Shown here one piece after another: positions 16,401 through 28,400 of a stretch of 57,093 bases of DNA. The DNA is from Spirulinaceae cyanobacterium SM2_1_0 (GTDB lineage: Bacteria > Cyanobacteriota > Cyanobacteriia > Cyanobacteriales > Spirulinaceae). Under the pieces are notes generated by a model that saw only the letters and a list, made by a program, of their open reading frames with translations, had not been told where the DNA came from and did not search any database. The stretch is from NCBI GenBank assembly GCA_012031265.1, contig JAAUTY010000026.1, forward strand, positions 1 to 57,093, in the 5' to 3' direction. Positions within the stretch are counted from its first letter, which is position 1, and the number at the start of each line of letters is the position of its first letter. The position numbers were made by a program, and so were the translations under genes.

Positions 16401-17629
16401 GCCTTGCGTAAACCTGCACCGTGAATCAAACCAACATAACCAAAAAATTGGATTGTTCCACTACGGTCAGCAACGGTTACGTGGTGGACTTGAAGAATGT
16501 TTTTAGTCAAGATGAGCGAGCCAAGATTGTCCTTGAGATCGAACTGAAACAGGACTTCGTCCGTAAAGTCTAAGCGCTGACTGATTTTCTTCTGCAGCTC
16601 GCTTTTGACTTCAGTCATGCCGGGAACTTGACGCAGGCGAGACATCAACTGCTTAAGCTGGCGATCGGTCGATCCTGCGTTTGCTTCCGAAGATGCCATT
16701 TTCGGGTAAAGCATTCGCGCAATTCGGCGCGCAACCTCCGGGTCGGCAAAGTAGCTCGTATGTCCAGCTGGCGTCCCGGCGATCCCCGGCAATATATCGA
16801 GGGCGGACTTTAGACCAGGGTTTTGGTTAGTGAAAAACTGCACAGCACTCGATTGTGCCAAGCTGAATGCAGCCCCTTCTAGAGATTGCAACTCGCGCGT
16901 CAAATAAATGTCATCAACGTTCGTCAGTGTCGGTTTGACCGTTTTCAGTAGTGGCCGAATTGGATAAGCAATCAGGTCGGAGGCATGGACAAAGTTGAGC
17001 CAAGGAATTGCTGTCCGAGCGTTGTGGACATAGACTTGCAAATTGCGTTGCAAATCCTGCGGTGTCGTGCCCAATGTCATATTGATGAAGGCAATCGGCG
17101 AGCCCATTGTGACAATGCCTCGCAGTGCAATTCGTTCGCGTAGCAGCGCTCGGAAGTCGAGTGCAGGATCATCCGCCGCGAAACGATTAGAGAACAAAAT
17201 ATCCCAGAGAATGGCTGTTCCCAGGGAATGAGCGACGAAGTAAATTTCGCTTGCTGTTTGGTAGTGGTCTAACGCCTGCTTGAGCTTATCGGTCAGCAGC
17301 TTGCGAATCTGTCCGCCAGTCTTCGCATTCAGATAGCTGAAGGCATCGCCAACAAACTGCGAGAATTGACCTTGCCTTGTCTCTTGATAGCGGAAGTTTG
17401 TTTTGGCGTCGAAATCAGAATCCTCGCGCTCCCGATCGGCAAGCTCTTGCTCAATCTCCCTCCAGGTTCGCTCTGTTTCTCCCAAGTAATCGCCCCAGAA
17501 ACCCTTACAAAAATCGGGAAATTTTTGCCCTCGCTGATTGAGAAACTGTTTTACGAGCTTCTGGAGCGGTTTGCCGTATTCAGCATCGCGAACTGCAACG
17601 CCGTGCATCAAAAAGACAAGTTTCGTCAT
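16352..17629 (-). CDS. Alpha/beta-hydrolase, lipase-like
   Basis: A 425-residue protein read from ATG 17629 (MTKLVFLMHGVAVRDAEYGK), where LMHG is the usual oxyanion-strand motif; the frame to 17689 adds nothing recognisable. The nucleophile elbow is FVAHSLGTAILWDIL with Ser135, and IVTMGSPIAFINMTLG is a typical strand after it. NFVHASDLIAYPIRP is a likely acid/His region. There is no signal peptide. The C-terminal 60 residues overlap a decayed FGE frame, so the original 3' end may have been replaced. The substrate is unknown. Confidence 0.75.
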   Translation of the reverse strand: MTKLVFLMHGVAVRDAEYGKPLQKLVKQFLNQRGQKFPDFCKGFWGDYLGETERTWREIEQELADREREDSDFDAKTNFRYQETRQGQFSQFVGDAFSYLNAKTGGQIRKLLTDKLKQALDHYQTASEIYFVAHSLGTAILWDILFSNRFAADDPALDFRALLRERIALRGIVTMGSPIAFINMTLGTTPQDLQRNLQVYVHNARTAIPWLNFVHASDLIAYPIRPLLKTVKPTLTNVDDIYLTRELQSLEGAAFSLAQSSAVQFFTNQNPGLKSALDILPGIAGTPAGHTSYFADPEVARRIARMLYPKMASSEANAGSTDRQLKQLMSRLRQVPGMTEVKSELQKKISQRLDFTDEVLFQFDLKDNLGSLILTKNILQVHHVTVADRSGTIQFFGYVGLIHGAGLRKAVETILSTLGLPRRVK

Positions 17630-17658
17630 TGGCTGACAAGGGTAATTTTCCAGGACGG

Positions 17659-18141
17659 TCAGGATTCGGGCGGGGCAGGCTGCGGCCAAAACTCTGGATC
17701 GAGGAGGACGGCGATCGCATCAGGCGCGGCCTCCGGAAATCGGGCCAGCGGCAACTCCGTTTCCAAAGCCGCTTGTTGGCGGGCTTCCTGATAGCTCGCC
17801 GCGAAAATCTCATCGAGATAAGGACGTAAGCTCGGCGAATCCTCAAGCGCACGACGGAGGCGGCGGCGATGCTCAGCGATGCTCCCCGCCCAACTACCGC
17901 TACGGCGTTCTGCCTGGTATTGCCATTTGAGCAAATGCAACAAGAGGACAATTAAATTACTTTCAAAGCGGCGTCGCTCGCGTTTGCCCATATCGGCGAG
18001 TTCTTCAATCAGATGCGCCCAATCGATGCCCTCGCGATCGCCCGCCGCCAACTGAGCGACCGTCTGCTCGAGCCACTGCAAATAGTCCGTGTCGTAGGCG
18101 ATCGCCCGCTCCGGAACCGCTGGCGAATTAGCCGGATTCAT
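17659..18141 (-). CDS. DUF29 family protein
   Basis: A 160-residue helical cytosolic protein with the classic DUF29 order: YDTDYLQWLEQTVAQLAAGD, then IDWAHLIEELADMGKRERRR, LIVLLLHLLKWQYQAERRSG, SW...EHRRRL, and YLDEIFAASYQEARQQAALE. DUF29 genes are numerous in cyanobacteria and their function is unknown. It lies 29 bp upstream of the hydrolase and 20 bp downstream of the sulfatase-like gene on the same strand, so these three may be one transcript. Confidence 0.9.
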   Translation of the reverse strand: MNPANSPAVPERAIAYDTDYLQWLEQTVAQLAAGDREGIDWAHLIEELADMGKRERRRFESNLIVLLLHLLKWQYQAERRSGSWAGSIAEHRRRLRRALEDSPSLRPYLDEIFAASYQEARQQAALETELPLARFPEAAPDAIAVLLDPEFWPQPAPPES

Positions 18142-18161
18142 GCCTTGTCCTCGCCGCTGCC

Positions 18162-19709
18162 CTACTCAATGTAGCCCAAGTCTCGCAAGCGCTCGTAGAC
18201 CAGGGGATCGTCAAAATTGTCAGCACGATCGGGGGTTAAAACTGGCGCGACATTGTTGTTGTACGCCGTGAGTTGGTCTTGCAACCATTCCACCTGCTCC
18301 GGCAGAATATCGCTCAGATTCAGAGTCTCGCGCGGGTCATTCAGAACATGGTAAAGCTCGCAGATGTCGGCGGCGTCACCGCTGCCCTTGACCAAGAGCT
18401 TGTACTCATTATTCCAAACGGCGCGGGTCGGGCGATCGCACCCCCGCGCCCGCACCAGTTCCGGTTGCCGCTGCATCAGCAGATTGATCACATTCTGCGG
18501 CGGCACCGCTTCCGCAAAAACGGGGCTGGCATCCACCTCGCGGCCTAGCGCTAGGCTGAGCGTTGCTTCTGCCGGGGTCGCGCAACCCGCTGCCGCGAGC
18601 ACCGTGTGGAAGAGGCGGCGGGTCGAGATGACATCATTGCAAACATTGGCAGCGGGGAAGGCTCCAGTGCGATCGCGCACAATCAGCGGCACCTGTGCCA
18701 GTTCGTTATAAATGGCATTGGTGTGCCCCAGCAGCCGCTTCTCACCCAAGTGCTCGCCGTGGTCGGCACAGACGATCAGCAGCGTATTGTCCAGCCGCCC
18801 ACTCGCCCGTAGCCGCTCTAGGAAGAGACCGACCTGCTCATCCTGCGCCGCCACCTCGGCATCGTACATCCCATCCAGGGTCGCCTTGTGTGCGGCATTC
18901 AGCGGATCTGCGAGAGGAGCCAGCCAACCGTAGACATCGGCATTGAACTGACGCAAATAGCGCTGGGCCTGACGATCCTTGAGAACATGGGGCGCAAATT
19001 TTTCGATAAATCGGCGCGGTGGGTGATAGGGCATATGCGTGCCCATCAGGTTGATGAAGCTGAACACCGGCTGCTCGCGATCCGCACCGCGTCGCTGAAT
19101 GTGCAGTTCTGCCGCATCCGCGAGGGACTTCGCCGTGTTGCCCTTGAAGCTCAGAGCCGTCTGCCAGAGCGGCACCAGCAGCGGCGTGAAGGAGAGGGCG
19201 AGCAGCGTATCATTACGGGCAAAAACATCTTGAGTCTGTTCGAGGGCGCTCGCCAGTTGGCGCTTGAACCAGGAACGGTAGCGATCCACAAAGTTGGCCG
19301 GAACCCCCGCTTGATTGGGGCGAGAGGTCAGCAAGCCGCTGTAGTTGAGAAAGCTGTAGAAGCCGCGCCGGAAGCCGTTATTGATCACGCCGACGAGGGG
19401 ATTGTTGCAAAAAGCGGCGGTGAAGTAGCCGCCATCCCGCAGTCGCTCGGCGAGGGTCGGCATCTCGGCCGGTAAAACCGAGTAGGACTGCATCATCTGG
19501 TGGGTCGCCGGATAGACCCCGGTGAACATTGAGGCGTGGGAGGGAATCGTCCACTGGGCGGCGGCGATCGCCTGACTGAAGCGGGTGGACTCGGCAGCGA
19601 GGCGATCGAGCGCGGGTGAAGTGGGCGCTTCGTAGCCATAGCAACCCAGACGGTCGGCACGCTGGGTGTCGAGAACCAAGAGGATGATGTCAGGTGACTG
19701 GTTCGGCAT
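18162..19709 (-). CDS. Sulfatase-superfamily hydrolase with Thr at the nucleophile site
   Basis: A 515-residue alkaline-phosphatase-fold enzyme from ATG 19709 (MPNQSPDIILLVLDTQRADR, LGCYGYE). Metal ligands are suggested by LDTQRAD (D14) and CADHGEHLGEKRLLGHTN. The catalytic position reads QWTIPSHASMFTG: Thr54 instead of the Cys or Ser that FGE-type maturation converts in sulfatases. Thr-type members include phosphoglycerol transferase/phosphodiesterase-like enzymes and many uncharacterised ones. No signal peptide or membrane span is visible. Activity on sulfate, phosphate or phosphonate esters cannot be told from sequence. Confidence 0.85.
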   Translation of the reverse strand: MPNQSPDIILLVLDTQRADRLGCYGYEAPTSPALDRLAAESTRFSQAIAAAQWTIPSHASMFTGVYPATHQMMQSYSVLPAEMPTLAERLRDGGYFTAAFCNNPLVGVINNGFRRGFYSFLNYSGLLTSRPNQAGVPANFVDRYRSWFKRQLASALEQTQDVFARNDTLLALSFTPLLVPLWQTALSFKGNTAKSLADAAELHIQRRGADREQPVFSFINLMGTHMPYHPPRRFIEKFAPHVLKDRQAQRYLRQFNADVYGWLAPLADPLNAAHKATLDGMYDAEVAAQDEQVGLFLERLRASGRLDNTLLIVCADHGEHLGEKRLLGHTNAIYNELAQVPLIVRDRTGAFPAANVCNDVISTRRLFHTVLAAAGCATPAEATLSLALGREVDASPVFAEAVPPQNVINLLMQRQPELVRARGCDRPTRAVWNNEYKLLVKGSGDAADICELYHVLNDPRETLNLSDILPEQVEWLQDQLTAYNNNVAPVLTPDRADNFDDPLVYERLRDLGYIE

Positions 19710-19782
19710 ACAGGCGTTGAGATTTCTTTTAGAAGTTCTCATGGTAACTCACGGCTCAAGTCCTGAGCAGAGGCTGAGCAGC

Positions 19783-19925
19783 GCCGCTAGTGCCGCTACG
19801 TGGGGTTTTGAGTTATGAGGTTTGAGTTACGAGGTTTGAGTTTTGAGTTACGAGTTTTGAGTTATGAGTTACGAGTTTTGGGTTTTGAGTTCTGAATGCT
19901 GGCAATACGGGCATCCTGCCGTCTT
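19783..19925. repeat. Heptamer-rich dispersed element, copy B
   Basis: TAGTGCCGCTACGTGGG, then an array of [AG]GTTTTGAGTTA / GAGTTACGAGTTTTG heptamers, then a TACGGGCATCCTGCCG block. The order matches copy A (12684) and copy C (24757). It fills the spacer between trmH and the sulfatase-like gene. Confidence 0.8.
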
Positions 19926-19928
19926 ATA

Positions 19929-20654
19929 TCAGGGCGATGCTGGCGGTTGATTGCTCGAGGCGGCTGGTGGTGAGATTAGGGCCGCTGCTCCCGCCGCTTG
20001 CCAAAACGTTGCTTCCAAATCGGCGCTACTGCGGAGCGCGCGGCGGAGCCATTCCAGCTTGACTGCCAATTGTTCCTGAGCACTCAGGCCCCAGTCCACG
20101 TCGCTTGCCCGCAGGCGCTGGGTCAGTTCGTAGAGGCAGATGGCGACACTCACCGAGAGGTTAAAGCTTTCGGTAAATCCCGCCATCGGGATGCGGGCGT
20201 GCAAGTCCGCTTGCTGATTCAGGGATTCGGACAACCCCCGGCGCTCGGAGCCGAAGGCGATCGCCAACTTCTCTGCCAGCGGCAATTGATCCAGCGTCAA
20301 ACTATCGGCATGGGGACTCATGGCGACGAGCTGGTAGCCGCGATCGCGCAGGGCCGCCAGCCCCGCCGTGGTATCCGGATAGGGGTAAATCGTCAGCCAG
20401 CGCTCCGCCCCCCGCGACACGGTCTTGCTGGGTTCAAAGGGATTCGTTGTCTCAATCGCGTAGACATCTTGCACCCCAAAGGCCTCGCAACTGCGGAGCA
20501 CAGCACTGGCATTGTAGGGCTTGTGCAAATCATCCAGAACCACAGTCAACCGTCGCGTGCGCCGTTGCAAGACGGCCGCCATTTTCGTCAGGCGCGTAGC
20601 GGTGACAAACTGGCTGAGATGGTTGACGAGAGCCAGGGTGGCGTCGGGGGTCAT
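19929..20654 (-). CDS. trmH: tRNA (guanosine-18-2'-O)-methyltransferase
   Basis: A SPOUT-class enzyme that 2'-O-methylates G18 in the tRNA D-loop with S-adenosylmethionine; cytosolic dimer. I start at ATG 20654 (MTPDATLALVNHLSQFVTAT), giving 241 residues. The motifs are in order: motif 1 KPYNASAVLRSCEAFG, motif 2 LAIAFGSERRGLS, motif 3 IPMAGFTESFNLSVSVAICL. The C-terminal extension (DVDWGLSAQEQLAVKLEWLR) is usual for TrmH. The last residues are Ala/Pro-rich and probably disordered. Confidence 0.93.
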   Translation of the reverse strand: MTPDATLALVNHLSQFVTATRLTKMAAVLQRRTRRLTVVLDDLHKPYNASAVLRSCEAFGVQDVYAIETTNPFEPSKTVSRGAERWLTIYPYPDTTAGLAALRDRGYQLVAMSPHADSLTLDQLPLAEKLAIAFGSERRGLSESLNQQADLHARIPMAGFTESFNLSVSVAICLYELTQRLRASDVDWGLSAQEQLAVKLEWLRRALRSSADLEATFWQAAGAAALISPPAASSNQPPASP

Positions 20655-21294
20655 GGGGGGGCTGGGCGATCGCCCGCAGACATCAACGCGAGTCGATTCG
20701 AGCCGCCAGTCTACCACGCCCGGCTGGTCGAGCCGGGAAGTTGCGGCATCCCAGGGCAGGCACAAAACAATCGCATTTTGCGATTATTCCAAAAATGGTG
20801 GCCGTGAACTCGAAGCGTCTGCTAGAGCAGGCAAAACAGGGCAGCGCTAAAGCGATCGCGGGATCGCCGCAATATCTGCTAAAACCCGATGGTTTGCTCG
20901 TTGTCGCCGACATATAAGGGCGATTTTCTATAGATAGCAATCGATGGTGGTAAAGACACCCAACTGAGAAAAACAAATCCCTTACATTGAAAAATTAATG
21001 TGGAGCGTACCAGGGCGCGGCCACCCACGATGTCTAGGTCAACGCTTGAACGGTCTTCAAACTCAAGTGTCGCCTTACAGGGAGTGGGTCAAAGCTACAG
21101 AGCGTCAGAAAAGGTCTTGCAGGTGGGCCATGCTGCCCGGAGCAGCCGGTACTACTCATTAAGCAGCGCTAGAAGCGTGTGAAAGAGCAATGACAGTGAT
21201 GTTGCGGGTCACCCCGAGCAACCAGATGCTTTACTAAGATCCCCATCACCCCGCGCTAGGATCAGTGCCAAAATAATTTGCATTTCCTCCTCCG
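20655..21294. other. Spacer between trmH and the VOC gene
   Basis: No full gene seen. It includes the small frame at 20795-20917 listed separately. Around 21050-21160 one frame reads GLQTQVSPYREWVKATERQK, then stops, which could be decayed coding sequence, but I cannot name it. No tRNA or known small RNA was recognised. Confidence 0.4.
20795..20917 (+). pseudogene. 40-codon frame, possible remnant of a cyanobacterial gene
   Basis: MVAVNSKRLLEQAKQGSAKA, then IAGSPQYLLKPDGLLVVADI and TAA. The LLEQAKQGSAKAIA segment resembles the first helix of several larger cyanobacterial proteins (...LIEQAKQGNPKAIAALMNR...), after which the frame loses that similarity. No clear ribosome-binding site. It is either a decayed 5' end or chance. 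Confidence 0.25.
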
Positions 21295-21657
21295 ATGGCG
21301 ATGACCCACTATTTACATACGGCTCTTCTAGTAACCGATTTGGCACGGGCGACGGAATTTTATGGCGAGATCCTCGGTCTGCCGCCGGTCGAGCGCCCGC
21401 TCAGCTACGCTGGAGCCTGGTATCAGCTCGGCGAGCAGCAGTTGCATTTAATCGCCGCTGTGGATTATCAAGCCACGTTGCACAATCCGGCGCAATGGGG
21501 GCGCAATCCCCACCTAGCGCTGGGCACCTTGGACTTAGCAGCGGTCAAAGCGAAGTTGCTCGCCAGCGGCTATGAGCTGCAAATGAGTTCGTCGGGACGG
21601 GCGGCGCTGTTTACCCGCGATCCCGACGGCAATGTGATTGAGATCAGTCAGGTCTGA
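21295..21657 (+). CDS. VOC (glyoxalase/bleomycin-resistance) family protein
   Basis: A 120-residue single-unit VOC protein with paired beta-alpha-beta-beta-beta modules. HTALLVTDLARATEFYGEIL starts module 1; LHLIAAV gives its metal-ligand strand; HLALGTLDLAAVKAKLLASG starts module 2; ALFTRDPDGNVIEISQV ends with the conserved D-P-D-G-N-x-x-E metal-ligand motif. Cyanobacterial members are mostly uncharacterised; glyoxalase or dioxygenase activity is possible but unproven. CCTCCTCCG lies just before the start but is not a Shine-Dalgarno sequence on this strand. Confidence 0.88.
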   Translation: MAMTHYLHTALLVTDLARATEFYGEILGLPPVERPLSYAGAWYQLGEQQLHLIAAVDYQATLHNPAQWGRNPHLALGTLDLAAVKAKLLASGYELQMSSSGRAALFTRDPDGNVIEISQV

Positions 21658-24657
<3,000 letters not shown>

Positions 24658-24707
24658 CCTCAGCGCTATGCCGCGCCTGAGCGACGGTCTGTGGTTTCAG
24701 TCAGTTG

Positions 24708-24737
24708 AGAGCCTGCTGCCAAATGGCAGCAGGCTCT
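24708..24737 (+). terminator. Intrinsic terminator-like hairpin after apcE
   Basis: A perfect 14-bp inverted repeat: AGAGCCTGCTGCCA, two-base centre AA (in practice a four-base loop), TGGCAGCAGGCTCT, followed by a short TAT. It lies 50 bp after the apcE stop. The U-tract is poor, but the stem is the strongest in the window. Confidence 0.8.
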
Positions 24738-24756
24738 TATGATCAAGGAGGGAGTG

Positions 24757-24890
24757 CTGTTATGGGGGGTTTTGGGTTTTGAGTTTTGGGTTTTGAGTTT
24801 TGGGGTCTGGGTTTTGAGGGCAGACAATATGGGCATCCTATGGATCCTGAATGGGCATCTTATTAACAACCGCTACGCGGAGTTTTGAGT
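24757..24890. repeat. Heptamer-rich dispersed element, copy C
   Basis: An array of GGTTTTG/AGTTTTG heptamers at about 24765-24818, then AATATGGGCATCCTATGG and TGAATGGGCATCTTATTA blocks, then ACCGCTACGCGGAG. These are the same parts as copies A and B, in changed order for the GCTACGCGG block. Confidence 0.75.
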
Positions 24891-24903
24891 GGTGTGCTGG
24901 TGC

Positions 24904-25233
24904 TTAGCGATCGCCATCTGCTAGGCTGTAGGGTTCCCAGCGGCTGACGGTGTACTCGCTGGCTGCGATGATTTCCGGTGGGTAACCGAGGCGTTCAGCC
25001 ATGCGGGCGTCGGTGGCTTTGAGGACATCAGCGGGCACGGCTGACCAATCGGCTCGGGTCTGCCAGCGAATCACCATTGTCACCTCGTCGGCTTGCTCCG
25101 GATTTAGCCAGACCTCTTTGCCCAAAAAACCGTCGTACTCCGCCAGGGTCGCCGTCCAAATCTCTGCGTCTGCCTGGAGAAAGCGATCGCGCTGCTCCGG
25201 CGCGATGCGGAATTGTAGCCATTCGATCACCAT
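24904..25233 (-). CDS. Small ABM-like protein, TIGR03792 type
   Basis: A 109-residue ferredoxin-fold protein of the antibiotic-biosynthesis-monooxygenase/Dabb superfamily. Landmarks are VIEWLQFRIAPEQRDRFLQAD, then EIWTATLAEYDGFLGKEVWL, then EVTMVIRWQTRADWSAVP. I recognise this as the cyanobacterial TIGR03792 family of unknown function. There is no signal peptide. It stands alone between the apcE terminator region and tRNA-Val on the opposite strand. Confidence 0.75.
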   Translation of the reverse strand: MVIEWLQFRIAPEQRDRFLQADAEIWTATLAEYDGFLGKEVWLNPEQADEVTMVIRWQTRADWSAVPADVLKATDARMAERLGYPPEIIAASEYTVSRWEPYSLADGDR

Positions 25234-25320
25234 CGCTCTGCTCTAAACTCCTCAATTCTTCGGCCGCTGAACTTTCTATGAGCAATCGACAAGACACGTG
25301 CTAGGCTAATAAACCGTATT

Positions 25321-25392
25321 GGGCGGTTAGCTCAGCGGTAGAGCGCCTGCCTTACAAGCAGGACGTCACTGGTTCGAATCCAGTACCGCCCA
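25321..25392 (+). tRNA. tRNA-Val(UAC)
   Basis: 72 bases fold into a full cloverleaf: acceptor GGGCGGT/ACCGCCC plus discriminator A; D-arm AGCTCAGCGGTAGAGC; anticodon stem-loop CCTGC-CTTACAA-GCAGG with anticodon TAC; T-arm with GGTTCGAATCC. CCA is not encoded (ATTT follows). Confidence 0.97.
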
Positions 25393-25426
25393 TTTTAAAC
25401 AATCCTCAGCGCTGACGATGCAGGCA

Positions 25427-28400
25427 TTACCAGGGGCTGCCAATCATCGTAAAGGCGCTCCAAAAGTAGGGATGTGACAGATCCATTTCACTGCCGAGGC
25501 GGGCGAGTTCCGGGAGTACGTCAAACCGACCCGCTGGCGAAACTAACTGCCCGCCCTCAAAGCGCGTTGCGCCCCGAATCAGCGCCAATTGCGCCTGACG
25601 CAGGGCCTCAGCTTTGATCGGCGCTTCCTGGAGTTGATCGTAGAAGTTGGTCATGAAGGCTAGCGTCCCGGAGTCACTGACATACCAAAGGCTGCCCAGC
25701 GCCGTTTTCACCCCCGACTGGACGGCGAGGCCGGCAAAGCCCAACTCAGCTTCGCGATCGCCCAGGGCCGTCCGGCAAGCACTGAGCACCAACAGCTCCG
25801 TGGGCGGCTGATTCAAGTTCAGCTCACGTAGCTTCGCTAATGACAGCCGACCGTTGCCAAACCAAATGAATGACTCATCGGTGCGGCCGGGTTGGAACTC
25901 GCCGTGGGTGCCCAAGTGGACGATGCCGTAACCTGTCTGGGCGCGCGCTGAACGCAGATTGTTCGGGGTGAACTCCTCATTGAGGAGGGATTCTCCCGGC
26001 CACAGCTTCTGGGTAATAATTTCTAGTTCGGCTGGAACGGCGGGTAAGGGCGCTTGGTCAGCAAACTCGGATGCACCCATCGCCAAGACCGACAGATCTT
26101 GCACGGACTGGTAGTTGGTGTCCGTCAGGGAGAGGCTCGGCATCAGACCCAGGCTGTAGCGTTCGATCAGGAACTGTTCGCCGTCATTGAGAGCCGCCAT
26201 GGGGAGCGATCGCAACCCCGCTGTCAAAATAAACGCCAGATTCGTCACGCCCCGTTCCTCCAACTCGGCCTCAACTGGCGCGATCAGCCACTCGTAGAGT
26301 TGGCGAGCCGGCTGCCGGAAGGCATTGCGGCGACGCGGATTGGTGACGCTCCGACGCAACTGCCCGGCGACACGCTCGACATCGGCGCGGGTCACCCCTG
26401 GCACCAAGCGACGCACGGGCGAGCCGGAGCCGAACACGACCGCAATCTCGAGCACATCGTCGGGATTACCCGGCGGCCCGCCCTCCTCGCCCTGGCTGAC
26501 GAGCGGCACGTCCCAACTGTGGCCGGAGCCATCGAAGCGCCAGAGTTCGCGGGAACCAATAGCGAGCAGTTGATCGACTTGGTTGGCGGTGACGGCGGGG
26601 GTGTGAACGCGGGGCGATGGATCGGGGGAGTAGGCGATCGCTGGTGCATAGCGAATGTAGACGATGGCAGGCAGTTCGCTGGTCTGCGCGGCGATCGCGC
26701 TCAACACCTGCTGCATATCGGTCAACGACACCGGCTGTGATGACAGATCACCAAAATGGTCGCTAAATTCTTCCGTTGCTTCTCCATCAAAATCCTCGAA
26801 GCCGAAATCCAGAGCGGTGCTGTCATCGAAAGCGAGGAAGGCATTGTTAAACCCATTTTCTGGATTATCAGGGCTTGCATTAAAGATGAAATCGCCACCC
26901 AACTGATCAAGGATGTCGTCGCCGACGAAGTTAATCGTAATTTCGCCCGCCGTGATCGAGGTAATCGTCTGACCATTCGGCTCCAACCGAGCATTATTCG
27001 TCTCAATGCCACCGGCAAAACCATTCAGCGTGGCTCCACCGATGGTCAGAGGCAGACCAAGTTCACCGCCGTTGTACTGAATGGAAATGAGGCCGCCGCC
27101 CGCATCACCCACTGCATCCAGCGTGTTCCCAGCATCATTTGTACCAGTACCCAGAACCGTACCGTTGACAAAGATAGAAATGTTACCCGCTGCAAAGCCA
27201 TCTTCGTTACTGGTATCGATATAGTTGAATTCGATCGAGTTGAATTGCCCCGCACTACTACTGCCGGTTTCAGCAATCAAAGTGACACTGCCGGAGTTGC
27301 CGAAATCAGAAGATGTCTCAACAATGCCAAGGTTGATCTCAGCTCCAAAGATGGTCAAGTTCGCACCATCCGTCTCGATTGAGCTGTCATTCGGCATTGA
27401 GAAGACCCCCAAGCCGTTTCTGTCGGCGTCAGCATTGAAGATAACTGTGCCAACAAGGGTGACATCAAACTCCAACTCAACATCGGGGTCAATCACAATA
27501 TCATTGGCGGCTTCGAGCCTCAGTGTCGAGCCGCTAAAGCCCTCAAGTGCGTCTGCCGAGATGAATAGCGTATCCCCGGGGGCATCATTGAGTAGAACTT
27601 GACCGTCGCCGACTTCAAAGTCGTCTGGTGAGGCGGAATCAACGATCCGGATATTGAACGGATCGAGCAGCAGGGTTCCCAGTTGTCCGGCCGAGGCGGT
27701 CAGATCGACATCGCCCTCAAAAATGAGCTGCTGTTTCCCGGAGACTTCCACAAAGCCGCCATCGCCGTCATTTTCGCCACCCCGGGCGCTGATCTCGCCC
27801 CAGAAGCCGGTTGCCTCGTCGGCCCAGAGGATGACACGGCCGCCATCGCCGCTGTCGAGAGCATCGGCTCGGATGGTCGAGCTAGCGTCAACGAGGGTGC
27901 GGCGGGCGTTGGGCACGGTGCCACTGCCCTTGTAGTCGCCGCCGACGAGGACTTGGCCGCCGCCGGTCGCACCGGCAGCGGTGATGGCGGCATCGAACAG
28001 GGCGACGCGATCGCCCAACACCGCGATCGCCCCCCCCGTGGCAATTGAACTACTCACATCCAACGATCCATTCACCACTGTCAACTCCGGCATGAGTTCC
28101 AGCACTTGACCACTCGCCGCGAGCTGCACTGCGTTTTCCCCAACCACCGTCAACCCGGTCGTGACATCGCTCCCCGTGAGCAGCGCGGGCAAATCCACAG
28201 GTTGGATATCAAGGAGTGCCCCACTGGGCGATCGCGGGGGGTCAATTTCCAAACTGAGCAAATGTCCTGGCTGCGAGAGCCTGACCAAACTGCTGCCGGG
28301 AACGGCGCTGAGGGTGATACTGCCGCCCGGTGCTTGCAGATGGCCCGTATTCACCACCTGACCGGCGAGCAGCGTCAGATGCTGACCCGGATTCACCGCC

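Noticed and set aside
21000-21182. Small frame before the VOC gene as a gene or structured RNA
   Set aside because: No family, no clear fold or known RNA motif; left as unexplained spacer.
26054-26740. 228-codon plus-strand frame opposite the CHAT gene
   Set aside because: A mirror frame of GC-rich coding DNA; no domain, and the CHAT motifs are on the other strand.
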